A stretch of 24,757 nt of DNA from Clostridium sp. UBA3947 (GCA_002385545.1 DGDR01000036.1:1-24757); one strand, 5' to 3'; shown: positions 7,321 to 15,657, counted from the first letter of the stretch. Notes: generated by a model from the sequence alone, not told the origin. Program-made: numbers and translations.

Positions 7321-8796
7321 TTGACTTATGGCTTTTTCATGTGTATAACTGAGTTAGGAGCTCCATTGAGCAGGGGGTACAAAATGAATAGAGATAGTAT
7401 ACTAAATTCCCGCAGGCTTTCTATATTGGCATTTTCATTTTCCTTTGCCTATCTACTTTCCTTTTTATTTGAGGGACAGGTGCTCTATAGCCTACTGGAT
7501 TTACTTGAAGTAAATTCCTCTACTTATATATTGGCCGCTATGATTCTCCATTTCTTAGGTCTACTCACCTGTGGTTTGTTTGTAAAAACGCAAGTAGTAG
7601 CCAAAAATGTAATGGTCGCTGGTATGGGCATATGCCTAATTGCCACAATTCCCTTCTTTTTTGATCCCTCATTTTTATGGCTGCTTGGCTTAATTATTAG
7701 CGGATATACCAGTGGTTGTGCAGTGGCGTCATGGGGTTTTTTTCTAAAGGCCTTTACTCCCAAAAACGAGCGTATCAAATCCTGTGCAGATGTTCTGATA
7801 TATTCTAATATTTTGATGATTGTAGTTAATGTAGTTGCCATGAACCGGTCACCACTTATTGGGCTAATCCTGTCAATGCTATGCCTATTAGTCGGAATAG
7901 TTTTTACATGGATGATACCAGTGGACCAGGAAAAAGACCAAGATAAGGCTGCTTTGAATAAAACACAAGGCAGTATTAAAAATTCATTAATACTGCTGTG
8001 CCTTTTTGTCTTTATCATCACAATAAATTCAGGACTCATGTATCAGGTTATAAACCCCGCATTTGACCATCTAACGGGGCTGGTAAGTTGGTATTGGGCT
8101 GTCCCCTATATTGTGGCTCTTGCCATTATGCGCAACCTACCTACGAAAGCAAAGCGTTCTAGGATTTTGTATATAGGCATGGCCATGATTATGGGAGCCT
8201 TTATTAGCTTTATGTTGCTCAAGCGAAAGACATCTGACTATATTCTTGTAGACACACTAATGCTCGGTGCCTGTGGTATATATGACCTATTTTGGTGGAG
8301 CATCCTTGGAGAGATGCTGGACTATAGTGAAAAGCCTGCACAAACCTTTGGTATTGGGCTTTCTGCTAATGTATTTGGTGTCCTTTGTGGAGGGGTCCTT
8401 GGAATGACTATAAGATCTATAGGCCTTCCAAGCGCAGAGCTTGCGGTCATAGCCCTAAGTGTAGTTTGCGTTACATTAGTCATGCTGCCACCCCTAAACC
8501 GGCAGCTTGTCTTACTGCTAAAAAGTCATGCCTACCTTGCCGCCTATGATAATATGAGCCAATCACAGCAAACCCATATTGTTAGTCAAGTTAAAACCCT
8601 AGACCCACTGACTGTCCGGGAACAGGACGTACTACAACTGATCCTCTCCGGTAAGTCCAACCGTGAGATTGCTAATGCTTTGTTTATCAGTGAGAATACT
8701 GTTAAAACACATGCAAGGAGTATTTTTTCAAAATATGACGTTTCAAGTCGTGCAGAGCTAATCAGTACTCTGCTTAAAAACCAAACCCTTGGATGA
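7321..8796 (+). CDS. LuxR-family regulator with 12-helix MFS-like membrane domain
   Basis: Protein of 491 aa. Residues about 30-410 contain some 12 hydrophobic helices arranged like a major-facilitator transporter. Residues 428-491 are a GerE/LuxR helix-turn-helix (LTVREQDVLQLILSGKSNREIANALFISENTVKTHARSIFSKYDV in outline). Such transporter-like LuxR regulators are known in Clostridia and Actinobacteria and presumably sense a ligand at the membrane; specific targets are mostly unknown. The TTG at 7321 has a strong AAGGAGGA at 7306-7313. The ATG at 7384, with a weaker AGGGGG, would give MNRDSILNSRR and is a credible alternative that better fits the expected N-terminus. It is followed by its own terminator and then the zinc-ribbon membrane-protein cluster, which is a plausible target by position only. 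Confidence 0.88.
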   Translation: MTYGFFMCITELGAPLSRGYKMNRDSILNSRRLSILAFSFSFAYLLSFLFEGQVLYSLLDLLEVNSSTYILAAMILHFLGLLTCGLFVKTQVVAKNVMVAGMGICLIATIPFFFDPSFLWLLGLIISGYTSGCAVASWGFFLKAFTPKNERIKSCADVLIYSNILMIVVNVVAMNRSPLIGLILSMLCLLVGIVFTWMIPVDQEKDQDKAALNKTQGSIKNSLILLCLFVFIITINSGLMYQVINPAFDHLTGLVSWYWAVPYIVALAIMRNLPTKAKRSRILYIGMAMIMGAFISFMLLKRKTSDYILVDTLMLGACGIYDLFWWSILGEMLDYSEKPAQTFGIGLSANVFGVLCGGVLGMTIRSIGLPSAELAVIALSVVCVTLVMLPPLNRQLVLLLKSHAYLAAYDNMSQSQQTHIVSQVKTLDPLTVREQDVLQLILSGKSNREIANALFISENTVKTHARSIFSKYDVSSRAELISTLLKNQTLG

Positions 8797-8839
8797 TATC
8801 GGATGATATAAGTAACTACATAAATATCAGATCAAACAG

Positions 8840-8870
8840 CCTCTCACCTAATAGAATGAGAGGTTTTTTT
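8840..8870 (+). terminator. Rho-independent terminator of the LuxR-type gene
   Basis: CCTCTCA at 8840-8846 pairs with TGAGAGG at 8857-8863 and is followed by seven T residues (8864-8870). It lies 44 bp after the LuxR-type stop codon and separates that gene from the next cluster. Confidence 0.85.
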
Positions 8871-8945
8871 GTGAATTCATCCTTTTGGATGATGCACTTT
8901 TACCTATCTCTTTCTAGAATATAAGTAGGGGGAGGTATGGTGCAA

Positions 8946-9455
8946 ATGAAATTAATCCGCAAAAGGCGTAATGGATTTGTAATAATGTTCCTAGCTAATT
9001 TTTGTTTTGCAATGTTGCTCAGTTTTGTATACAAGGAAGAAATGGTTTTCCTCTTTGGAACTATCAGCCTTATCTCTCTCCTTTTCTTAGTGAGACAAAA
9101 CCGACTGCTCTATGACGCATCTCTCATTTGGGAAAATCGCATCCTTGTTGTTCCATCTATAGCTCCTAACCTATCGGGTAGGCAGATACAAAAGGATACC
9201 GAGGAAACCGTAGTATCTACCTTTGGAATCCTTTTAGGTAAACAGATTTATCGGTGGGGTCTTGATGGTATACATGGGATAAGGCTACAAACAACCCTTA
9301 TTGACAAGGAACGAATATATCTTACATTCGGAGATGCAGCCCAAATAATGAGGCTAGAGATGCTTCACGGAATGTCTCAAAAGAAAGAGGTAATAATTAC
9401 TGCACAAAAGTTACTTTACGAAACAGGTGTGCAAGCAGACATTATCAGATGGTGA
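8946..9455 (+). CDS. Membrane protein of unknown function, first gene of the cluster
   Basis: Protein of 169 aa. Two close hydrophobic segments (about residues 10-28 and 33-50) form a hairpin at the N-terminus after a basic start (MKLIRKRRNG). The remaining 115 residues are soluble and mixed alpha/beta, probably cytoplasmic, with no motif I recognise; the layout resembles small PH-like membrane-associated proteins. Two in-frame starts are possible. The ATG at 8937 is only 1 nt from GGAGG (8931-8935), so I chose the ATG at 8946 with 10 nt spacing. It is the first gene after the terminator and leads into the zinc-ribbon gene series. Confidence 0.75.
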   Translation: MKLIRKRRNGFVIMFLANFCFAMLLSFVYKEEMVFLFGTISLISLLFLVRQNRLLYDASLIWENRILVVPSIAPNLSGRQIQKDTEETVVSTFGILLGKQIYRWGLDGIHGIRLQTTLIDKERIYLTFGDAAQIMRLEMLHGMSQKKEVIITAQKLLYETGVQADIIRW

Positions 9456-9487
9456 GACTAGAAGAATTAATAAATAGAGGGGGATAA

Positions 9488-9834
9488 ATGGCAAGAAAAG
9501 TAGAGTGGTATCACTTCTGTTTGTTATGGTAATTCTCCTGTCAGCAATAGTAGGATTTTCTGCTTGTTCACAAGGCGATGGATCAGCATCAGGCAAGGTT
9601 TCACCTAATTCAGAAAAGATAATTGGCAATGCCAAGTGAGATGGGGTAGAGATTATTACTCCCGCAGTGACCTTTTACAATACTGTAAATGGTAATTATT
9701 TCGATATGGAGCTTACAGTGGGTGGCCTAATCCCAAGAGGTTCAGAAAACGGTGACAAGGTATACATCATTGTTGTATTCAATGGCTCACTGGCCACTTA
9801 TATAGAAACAGCATACGAATACGAGTGGGTCTAG
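9488..9834 (+). pseudogene. Broken small lipoprotein gene (frameshift at start plus nonsense codon)
   Basis: AGGGGG at 9478-9483 precedes an ATG at 9488, but that frame stops after 14 codons. One base out of frame the sequence reads KKSRVVSLLFVMVILLS and then AIVGFSACSQ, a clear lipoprotein signal peptide with lipobox Cys. The frame continues to an in-frame TGA at 9637-9639, where Trp (TGG) seems likely (NAK*DGVE). It then stays open through ITPAVTFYNTVNGNYFDMEL to the TAG at 9832. A single inserted G after the ATG and TGA to TGG would restore a lipoprotein of about 115 aa. With two lesions it is most likely inactive, unless these are sequencing errors. It lies within the zinc-ribbon cluster. 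Confidence 0.75.
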
Positions 9835-9856
9835 AAATAAATAGGGGGCTGAGTTT

Positions 9857-10579
9857 ATGGCGAAAAAGAAAAATAACAGTAAAATACCCCTACCAATTGT
9901 CATAATTATCTGTGCAGTTCTACTGTATGCCAGCTATACCAGCATCAGTACCCTGGCGCTAGCGATATTTGGTGATTCAGTAATGGGTATAGTGGATAGC
10001 TATTCGAATAGGCGAGATGATACTAGGGCAGAGGAAAACCGGTCTCGTACTGTTTCCAAGGGCTATAGCTTTATAGCAAAGGGTAAAGTATACCGAGGAT
10101 ATGTGACCTATCTTAGTGATGAGGCATGGCCAAGTCTAGACAAAGGTGAAACCCGGCAAGAACGAATACGTTATCTTTCTTTTTTCCCCTATATCAACAA
10201 ACCTGCCATGTTATCAGACTTTGACAGGTTAGGTGAGCTAGGAATAATCTATCATATCTTTACCCCTATTGGATGTCTGATATTGTTTCTACTAGTCACA
10301 CGGACAGGTAGAAAGGGTAAAAGGAAGAAAAAAGGGAGGAGTAAGGCAGTAGCAAAAGCAAGCACACAGAGACAAGCCCAAATAAAAGAAAAGAGGAGCA
10401 ATGGGGATATGTATTGTCAAAACTGCGGAAATAAGTTACTAAAGGAGGCAGCTTTCTGCTCTAACTGTGGTGTTAAAACGCCAAGTAGCGCAGAAAACAC
10501 ATGTAAGGCATGTGGAATTAAGCTGCCTGAGGATAGTAAATTTTGTATCGGCTGTGGCAAGCCTATAAATTTAAAATAG
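9857..10579 (+). CDS. DUF3592-like membrane protein with two C-terminal zinc ribbons
   Basis: Protein of 240 aa. A helix at residues about 11-38 and a second at about 128-148 enclose a roughly 90-residue loop, probably extracytoplasmic (RTVSKGYSFIAKGKVYRGYV), that resembles DUF3592-type domains. A very basic stretch (150-182) follows. The tail carries two zinc ribbons: Cys187, 190, 201, 204 and Cys216, 219, 230, 233, each with the CxxCGxxL...FCxxCG form. Such ribbons bind Zn and mediate protein or nucleic-acid contacts. The ATG follows AGGGGG. It is 9 bp upstream of the next gene, so the two are probably translated together. Function unknown. Confidence 0.85.
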   Translation: MAKKKNNSKIPLPIVIIICAVLLYASYTSISTLALAIFGDSVMGIVDSYSNRRDDTRAEENRSRTVSKGYSFIAKGKVYRGYVTYLSDEAWPSLDKGETRQERIRYLSFFPYINKPAMLSDFDRLGELGIIYHIFTPIGCLILFLLVTRTGRKGKRKKKGRSKAVAKASTQRQAQIKEKRSNGDMYCQNCGNKLLKEAAFCSNCGVKTPSSAENTCKACGIKLPEDSKFCIGCGKPINLK

Positions 10580-10587
10580 CAGTACCC

Positions 10588-11193
10588 ATGGAACCAATGC
10601 ATGAAGACTCTCCTGTATCCCCACAGAAAAGCTCAAACATGGTTGGTTTTTCCGATAGGTATAATTCACCAGAGCTACTGGCTGTTGCACAGGAAAAAAG
10701 AAAATCCTCTATTGGATGCATGTGGATAATGTTTATACTGCCCCTTATTGGTTTTCCCATCGCCGGTTTACTGATGGATGATTTCCCACTTGGAGAAGCC
10801 ATCATCATCGGAGTTGGAACTGCGCTTATCTTGCTCTTTGTTAATCTGCTAGCACTAGGAAGCAGTAAAAAGCCCATCTGGGAGGGCGTGGTTGTTAACA
10901 AGTATAGCAATGAAAGGTATCAACAAAGGGATTCAAACGAGACCTACACAGAATACACAGTAGTAATCAAGACCGATGCGGGTAAGAAAAAGACCATTGT
11001 AGAACGTAGGGGTGGGGGACAAATGTATGATTATCTCTCTGTAGGTGATAGGGTCCGCTATCACCCGAGATTTGGAACATATGAGAAATACGATAAGTCC
11101 AAAGACCGGATAATCTACTGCAATGTCTGCACAAGGGTAAACCCTATACAAAACGACCGCTGTAGCTGGTGTAAAAATCTCTTATTCAAATAA
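10588..11193 (+). CDS. Two-helix membrane protein with C-terminal zinc ribbon
   Basis: Protein of 201 aa. It has an N-terminal polar region (FSDRYNSPELLAVAQ), two helices (about 41-62 and 69-90), a beta-rich domain (about 97-165; WEGVVVNKYSNERY, then YTEYTVVIKTDAGKKKT and VGDRVRYHP), and a zinc ribbon with Cys178, 181, 192, 195. The beta domain looks like a small OB- or SH3-type fold, but that is only an impression. There is no ribosome site before the ATG at 10588, which lies 8 nt after the stop of the preceding gene, so translation is probably coupled. A TTG at 10543 inside the preceding zinc ribbon is rejected. Function unknown. Confidence 0.82.
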   Translation: MEPMHEDSPVSPQKSSNMVGFSDRYNSPELLAVAQEKRKSSIGCMWIMFILPLIGFPIAGLLMDDFPLGEAIIIGVGTALILLFVNLLALGSSKKPIWEGVVVNKYSNERYQQRDSNETYTEYTVVIKTDAGKKKTIVERRGGGQMYDYLSVGDRVRYHPRFGTYEKYDKSKDRIIYCNVCTRVNPIQNDRCSWCKNLLFK

Positions 11194-11279
11194 ATAAACT
11201 ATGGCTTTATTGCTTTTCACTAAACCTAAGACGGTGGAGTTTACATCAACTAAAAAAAGGCATCAAGGAGGGCTTCATA

Positions 11280-11954
11280 ATGAAAAAAGGCTTGATTATT
11301 GTGCTTATATTGGCCAATTCATTGATGCTAGGGATAGGCATAGTTACAATACCGCCCAATCTACAGCTAAGAGAAGGGAGGGTAATTCCTTTAACAGGAT
11401 CAGAGCAAAAATACCCCGACAAACCATCGACAGATAAGAAAACTCCGCCCACAGTCACGGAAAGCGATAGTGGTAAAGAGCAAAAGGAAACAGGTGTGAG
11501 CTTATCCACAACGGAGCGGCCTGACTTGGAGGACTTTGCATGGTATATAGATGATACGACTACTGTTGGTATTCTATCCTATGCTAAAACTATAGATAAT
11601 ATAAGTCCAGTTACTGGTAGTTGGAAAGCACTCATTATTTACAATCCTAACAATGAATACGACATGAGTGCTATGGAATTTCTAAACATCTCTCTTGAGG
11701 GTAGTGCGGAAAGTCTAGCCCTTACCCTTGACTGGTATCATATTTTTTGGGCAAATGAAAGCAAGTTTTTTGATGAGACAGATATGGAGGACAGTATTTT
11801 CACTGGTAAATGGGAAAATGGTGGTCTTTGGGCCTCCGGTGCTGGAACTATAAGAATTAAAAACTTTTATGAGCAAGAAGGAAAGCAGTACGCCCTTGGC
11901 TCGATGGATACACCAGACGGGATACCAGCGCTTGTAGCACTAGTGAGACCATAA
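11280..11954 (+). CDS. Secreted or N-anchored protein of unknown function
   Basis: Protein of 224 aa with a strong ribosome site (AAGGAGGG) before the ATG at 11280. Residues 3-25 are a signal peptide or signal anchor (MKKGLIIVLILANSLMLGIG). Residues about 40-80 are a Ser/Thr/Lys/Glu-rich linker. The rest is a compact domain rich in aromatic and acidic residues (DLEDFAWYID, SWKALIIYNPNNEYD, FTGKWENGGLWASGAGTIRI) that looks like a beta-rich extracellular domain. No family recognised. It is 16 bp upstream of the 860-residue zinc-ribbon protein, so they are probably co-transcribed and may act together outside the membrane. Confidence 0.8.
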   Translation: MKKGLIIVLILANSLMLGIGIVTIPPNLQLREGRVIPLTGSEQKYPDKPSTDKKTPPTVTESDSGKEQKETGVSLSTTERPDLEDFAWYIDDTTTVGILSYAKTIDNISPVTGSWKALIIYNPNNEYDMSAMEFLNISLEGSAESLALTLDWYHIFWANESKFFDETDMEDSIFTGKWENGGLWASGAGTIRIKNFYEQEGKQYALGSMDTPDGIPALVALVRP

Positions 11955-11970
11955 ATAAGGAGGTATAGAG

Positions 11971-14553
11971 ATGGGAAGATTTTGTACAAATTGTGGCAAG
12001 GAACTTTATACTGGTGCTAGTTTTTGTGCTAAATGTGGAACAGCAGTTCTTAAGACTTCAATAAAACCAGATACAGTAAGGCAAGCAAAACCTGCACCGA
12101 AACCGCAGGTAAAAAAAGAACCGCATGCTCTAAAAGCAAGTCTATCTCATAAAGAAGCAAGAGGAAAAAGCTCTGTAGCACTTAAGAAAAATGCTGGTCG
12201 CAATGCTTTGTGCATTATCCTTTCCCTTTTGTTAGTCATACAGCTGGCTGCAGTTGCCCTCTATGGCTGGCCTGGGCTTTTGCTTACTAACAAGGATGGG
12301 TTTGTTGAGACAGAAAAGGCGATTGTCTCACTGGATAAGGAATCGATCATATTGTCTGGTGTACGCATTGATGTTAATTCTCTAAACCTCATTGATGGTG
12401 AAAAGGAGCTAATAGTCAGGCGCAAAGAAGAAAAACTCGACCAAGACTCTGGGCTTACATCGGTAGAATACGATATTAGCCTGGGAGAAATGCATTACCT
12501 TTATGCACCCCTTACTATCACCCTTCCCTACGACAAGGCAACTGCTCAAGGTGGCGATATTGCAATAGAACACTACAATAGTGACTATGAATTGTGGATA
12601 CCCCAGGTTACTGTCAATAATGGAGATGGAACTGTCTCTGCAAGTCTGACATCCCTGTCACCTGTAAAGCTCGTATATCTTGGCAAGGATTATCCTTCTA
12701 GTGTTTTTTACATTTCAGAAAAGGATTCGAACTATGCAAAGATGACGGTAAACCATCGATATTGGGATATCATAAAGAACCAAGCACGAGATGATGCCAA
12801 GGTAGTTGTAAAAGATTTCGTTGAAAACGGGGATACGAAAAACACCATGCCGTGGACAGAGAATTTACTTACACCTGAGGGCATTGATAAGACCAATAAT
12901 ATATATAGCATATTCGATGAGCTGGTAAACACAATAAGCTCCTTTACAAAACTCACATCTATGAAGATGAGCCATACCGTTGAAAAGGTATCAAATGGTG
13001 TATCAGTAGTTGGCCTTGGGATAGCATTAACTCAGCTTGGGATAGATCTTGCTAATTCACAGGGTGATGATAGGAATGCAGCAGTAAATCTGTACAAGAA
13101 TATTTTTTCAAGTAGTGGCTCCTTATTTTCCTATATGACAGGTTACTGGTCTTTGCCCTTTAGTGCAGCCTTTCTCGGTGTTGCTGTCCTAGCATATGGG
13201 CTAGACTATGGTGTAGAAATGGCAGAGGACTACAAGGAGTCAGTTAACAGGGCTATATTCGACCAGTATTTCAAGGACTATGCAAGGTTTAATGAGCAGT
13301 ATTGGTACAAACTTTTTGTTGAAAGCTACTGGCATGAATGGCAGAATGGAACAGCATCGGCTGAAGGTATAGAAGAGGCATATAAGACTGTACTAGATGG
13401 GATTGATAAGTACACCGAGCAATTCTGGGCAGACGTATTTAGGGAGGGTAGCGACGCCTTGACCTTTGCTGTAGGTGAAGCCGATAAAACAAACTATTAT
13501 AAACCGACTGCAGAACAAAAGTCAGACTATACTGAGGGGCTTAGAAGGTATATGTATGCACGGTTTAGGGAGAAAGTCATACCCTGGATAGAACAGTTTA
13601 TAATCAAACAGCAACAAGATGCCCTTTATGCTTCCCTGAATAAGCTCTGCGAACCCTTCAATGAATACTATAGCGTTCAGATTCAGGAGATAGCACCGGT
13701 AGATTCTGCTGATCCTTGTAAATATCAAGAACATACGATAAGGTTTGCTAACGAAAGTGGCTTTGCCCTTGTAGATATAGTAGATACATGGACCTTAAAT
13801 GCACCGCAAGACGATGACCAATGGGCAGTAAGGAGCGAGTTCACATTTCTTTCCTACCTTCTGGCTGGAGCTCCAGACAGAATAATGCTATTTCCAAAGG
13901 GAAGTGACGCAAAAAAAACGGAAGATGCAACTTTAACTCAAAGCTTCTCTGTGGAAGAGGAATTCACCTTGATATGGTTAGAACAGGAAGAAAAAGACCA
14001 TGACTACTATTTGGTTGAAAGATATGACTTTGACAACAGATACCTTTACTATGATGGCTATGGATACAAAATCATGGCTCTTAAGCAGGATCCTCAAACA
14101 AATGGCATCACGGAACATTTGACTAGGGGCTTAGATGCAGAGGTAAAAGAGGATAGTTATCATGAATTTTCTTATGATCCTTCTTCTGGATTTCTTAAGT
14201 CAAGAAGAGAGGATTATTACCAAGAGCTAAAGCCTAACCAAGATTGGACAGCTTTTAGAGGATACGATTCTACTCCTGAGTACCTTGCAGGTAAATGGGG
14301 CTTAGAGGAAGGCAGAACAGGCAAAAACAAGTATGTATATACGAGATATCTTAAAGTAAAGCAGGTCTCTCCAGGAAAATGGCAGGTAGATGAAACAGGA
14401 GAAATAATAGAATATGTGGAAAACGCCTTTGATTTTAGTGACAATCAAGAAAAACGTCTTGAGTCACCTTCTGGGCAGAGTTTTCTGGCAGAAGCACGTT
14501 CCTTTGCTACTGAGATAGGCGTTGAAATGTATGATGGTCAAGGATACGATTAA
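11971..14553 (+). CDS. Large zinc-ribbon, single-pass protein with long extracytoplasmic part
   Basis: Protein of 860 aa. An N-terminal zinc ribbon (Cys5, 8, 19, 22; FCTNCGKEL...FCAKCG) and a basic linker precede one membrane helix (about 79-98). The remaining 760 residues should lie outside the cell. They begin with a beta-sandwich-like region (about 115-240; APLTITLPYDKA, SPVKLVYLG) reminiscent of ZU5-like domains. A helical region with two hydrophobic segments (about 340-360 and 393-415) follows, then a Trp/Tyr-rich helical part (YWYKLFVESYWHEW). It ends in a beta-rich C-terminal domain with many Asp/Tyr (YDFDNRYLYYDGYGY). AGGAGG precedes the ATG. I recognise no catalytic motif. A sensor, surface-binding or toxin-like role are all possible; none is shown. 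Confidence 0.85.
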   Translation: MGRFCTNCGKELYTGASFCAKCGTAVLKTSIKPDTVRQAKPAPKPQVKKEPHALKASLSHKEARGKSSVALKKNAGRNALCIILSLLLVIQLAAVALYGWPGLLLTNKDGFVETEKAIVSLDKESIILSGVRIDVNSLNLIDGEKELIVRRKEEKLDQDSGLTSVEYDISLGEMHYLYAPLTITLPYDKATAQGGDIAIEHYNSDYELWIPQVTVNNGDGTVSASLTSLSPVKLVYLGKDYPSSVFYISEKDSNYAKMTVNHRYWDIIKNQARDDAKVVVKDFVENGDTKNTMPWTENLLTPEGIDKTNNIYSIFDELVNTISSFTKLTSMKMSHTVEKVSNGVSVVGLGIALTQLGIDLANSQGDDRNAAVNLYKNIFSSSGSLFSYMTGYWSLPFSAAFLGVAVLAYGLDYGVEMAEDYKESVNRAIFDQYFKDYARFNEQYWYKLFVESYWHEWQNGTASAEGIEEAYKTVLDGIDKYTEQFWADVFREGSDALTFAVGEADKTNYYKPTAEQKSDYTEGLRRYMYARFREKVIPWIEQFIIKQQQDALYASLNKLCEPFNEYYSVQIQEIAPVDSADPCKYQEHTIRFANESGFALVDIVDTWTLNAPQDDDQWAVRSEFTFLSYLLAGAPDRIMLFPKGSDAKKTEDATLTQSFSVEEEFTLIWLEQEEKDHDYYLVERYDFDNRYLYYDGYGYKIMALKQDPQTNGITEHLTRGLDAEVKEDSYHEFSYDPSSGFLKSRREDYYQELKPNQDWTAFRGYDSTPEYLAGKWGLEEGRTGKNKYVYTRYLKVKQVSPGKWQVDETGEIIEYVENAFDFSDNQEKRLESPSGQSFLAEARSFATEIGVEMYDGQGYD

Positions 14554-14633
14554 CAGCTAGGCAATATATGAGTATTTTAAACTAACCTAGCAGTAGAAAG
14601 TTTTATATTGCTAGAAAGGAAGATAAAAGTTAT

Positions 14634-15008
14634 ATGTCTGTTAAAGCAAGGCGGGTCCTTTTGCGGATTTCATCTGTATTGATGCTAGTTACCGCCCTAC
14701 CTATGATGCTATGGTGCTTTAATCTTATAAACAATGCGGCCTTGGATAGCAGCTATGGTGGGATAGGGTGTTTTGTGGCTGGGATAGTCTATGTTTTTTC
14801 CATGGTGACTGCCATAGCAGGCCTAGTCTTTGCAAGGAAAGATCACCGCTATGGTTGGTGCAGGATACTTGCCTACATCCAACTGCTAGTAGGAGTACTT
14901 TTGATAGTACCACTTATAACTTATGCCGTCCTTACCTTGCCACCACTTTACCTTTTGACCATCCTATACCTGTTTGCTGTAGGCTGGGGCAGACCTAAAT
15001 TAGCATAG
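14634..15008 (+). CDS. Four-helix small membrane protein, function unknown
   Basis: Protein of 124 aa made of about four hydrophobic helices (residues 9-31, 41-65, 75-95 and 98-117) joined by short loops; the basic N-terminus MSVKARRVLLR suggests it stays inside. It has no recognisable family motif. The ribosome site is weak (AAAGGAAG, about 13 nt before the ATG), and an 80-bp gap with a 6-bp inverted repeat (14556-14591) separates it from the 860-residue gene. It is probably still part of the cluster because direction and spacing fit. Confidence 0.7.
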   Translation: MSVKARRVLLRISSVLMLVTALPMMLWCFNLINNAALDSSYGGIGCFVAGIVYVFSMVTAIAGLVFARKDHRYGWCRILAYIQLLVGVLLIVPLITYAVLTLPPLYLLTILYLFAVGWGRPKLA

Positions 15009-15046
15009 TAAAAAAGTGTGTGTACTGGGACAAGCACAATAACCAC

Positions 15047-15100
15047 AATGACAATAGTAATCAGCCCAAAGACTTTAATGACATCTGTAATCAGCTCAAA
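15047..15100 (+). repeat. Imperfect direct repeat, 30-bp period, before the last zinc-ribbon gene
   Basis: A 24-nt unit of the form AATGACA...GTAATCAGC.CAAA occurs at 15047-15070 and again at 15077-15100 with four mismatches, exactly 30 nt apart. It lies 30-85 bp upstream of the start at 15131. The period suits either about three helical turns (a tandem regulator site) or a ten-codon coding repeat in a lost upstream frame. Confidence 0.5.
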
Positions 15101-15130
15101 ATGCAATTATTTAATAAGGAGGAGTTTATA

Positions 15131-15490
15131 ATGATGAGATTTACTAGTTTACTAGAGGCCGCAGAGCTTGCTAAAAGCCTAGCTACGGACTGGCGCTTTG
15201 TCTATTCAAGTGAAAGATACGATGTAAAAGGTTTATTAACACTTGCACAGACAAGTGACAGTGAAGATCCCATCGATGAGGACTGCTATTATGTAGTATC
15301 TGCCTCTGGAGCAATTGGCTATTGTGACTACAACAATGATATAGACTGGTTGTTTATATCAGACTCTAGTGTAGAAACCGATCTACCATCGACTTATCAG
15401 TTATTTTCAAAAGGCAATTTTTGTAGCAAATGTGGAAATAGCATAATGCCTAGCAATAAGTTTTGTGGTAATTGTGGAAACGCCCTATGA
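15131..15490 (+). CDS. Small soluble protein with C-terminal zinc ribbon
   Basis: Protein of 119 aa. Residues 1-90 form an acidic, Tyr-rich soluble domain (FTSLLEAAELAKSLATDWRF, then DEDCYYVVSASGAIGYCDY) with no membrane helix. Residues 98-115 are a zinc ribbon with Cys98, 101, 112, 115. I chose the ATG at 15131 because AAGGAGGAG is well spaced before it; an in-frame GTG at 15020 has no ribosome site and would add Asn-rich sequence that looks non-genic. It is the only cluster member without a signal or membrane helix, so it could be the cytoplasmic partner of the other zinc-ribbon proteins. Function unknown. Confidence 0.8.
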   Translation: MMRFTSLLEAAELAKSLATDWRFVYSSERYDVKGLLTLAQTSDSEDPIDEDCYYVVSASGAIGYCDYNNDIDWLFISDSSVETDLPSTYQLFSKGNFCSKCGNSIMPSNKFCGNCGNAL

Positions 15491-15617
15491 GAAATGCTAG
15501 AGGGTGATAGCTTCTAGTTATAATGCTACAGCAAGAACATATTAAGTAGTAGTCGACCTTTACTATATATATTAAGGACAGAATAAACTTTGATAAACTC
15601 ATATGACATTATTATAG

Positions 15618-15657
15618 AACCTGCGGTACTTGAAAGAAAGGGATTGTACCGCAGGTT
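15618..15657. repeat. Perfect 12-bp stem-loop, possible cluster terminator
   Basis: AACCTGCGGTAC at 15618-15629 pairs perfectly with GTACCGCAGGTT at 15646-15657 around a 16-nt loop. It is the most GC-rich stem in the area. Only TTTAT follows on the + strand and a similarly weak run on the other, so it could be a weak or bidirectional terminator about 130 bp after the last zinc-ribbon gene, or a remnant regulatory hairpin. Confidence 0.55.

Noticed and set aside
15020..15130. N-terminal extension of the last zinc-ribbon protein from GTG at 15020
   Set aside because: No ribosome site before the GTG, Asn-rich repeat-derived sequence, and a strong ribosome site for the ATG at 15131.
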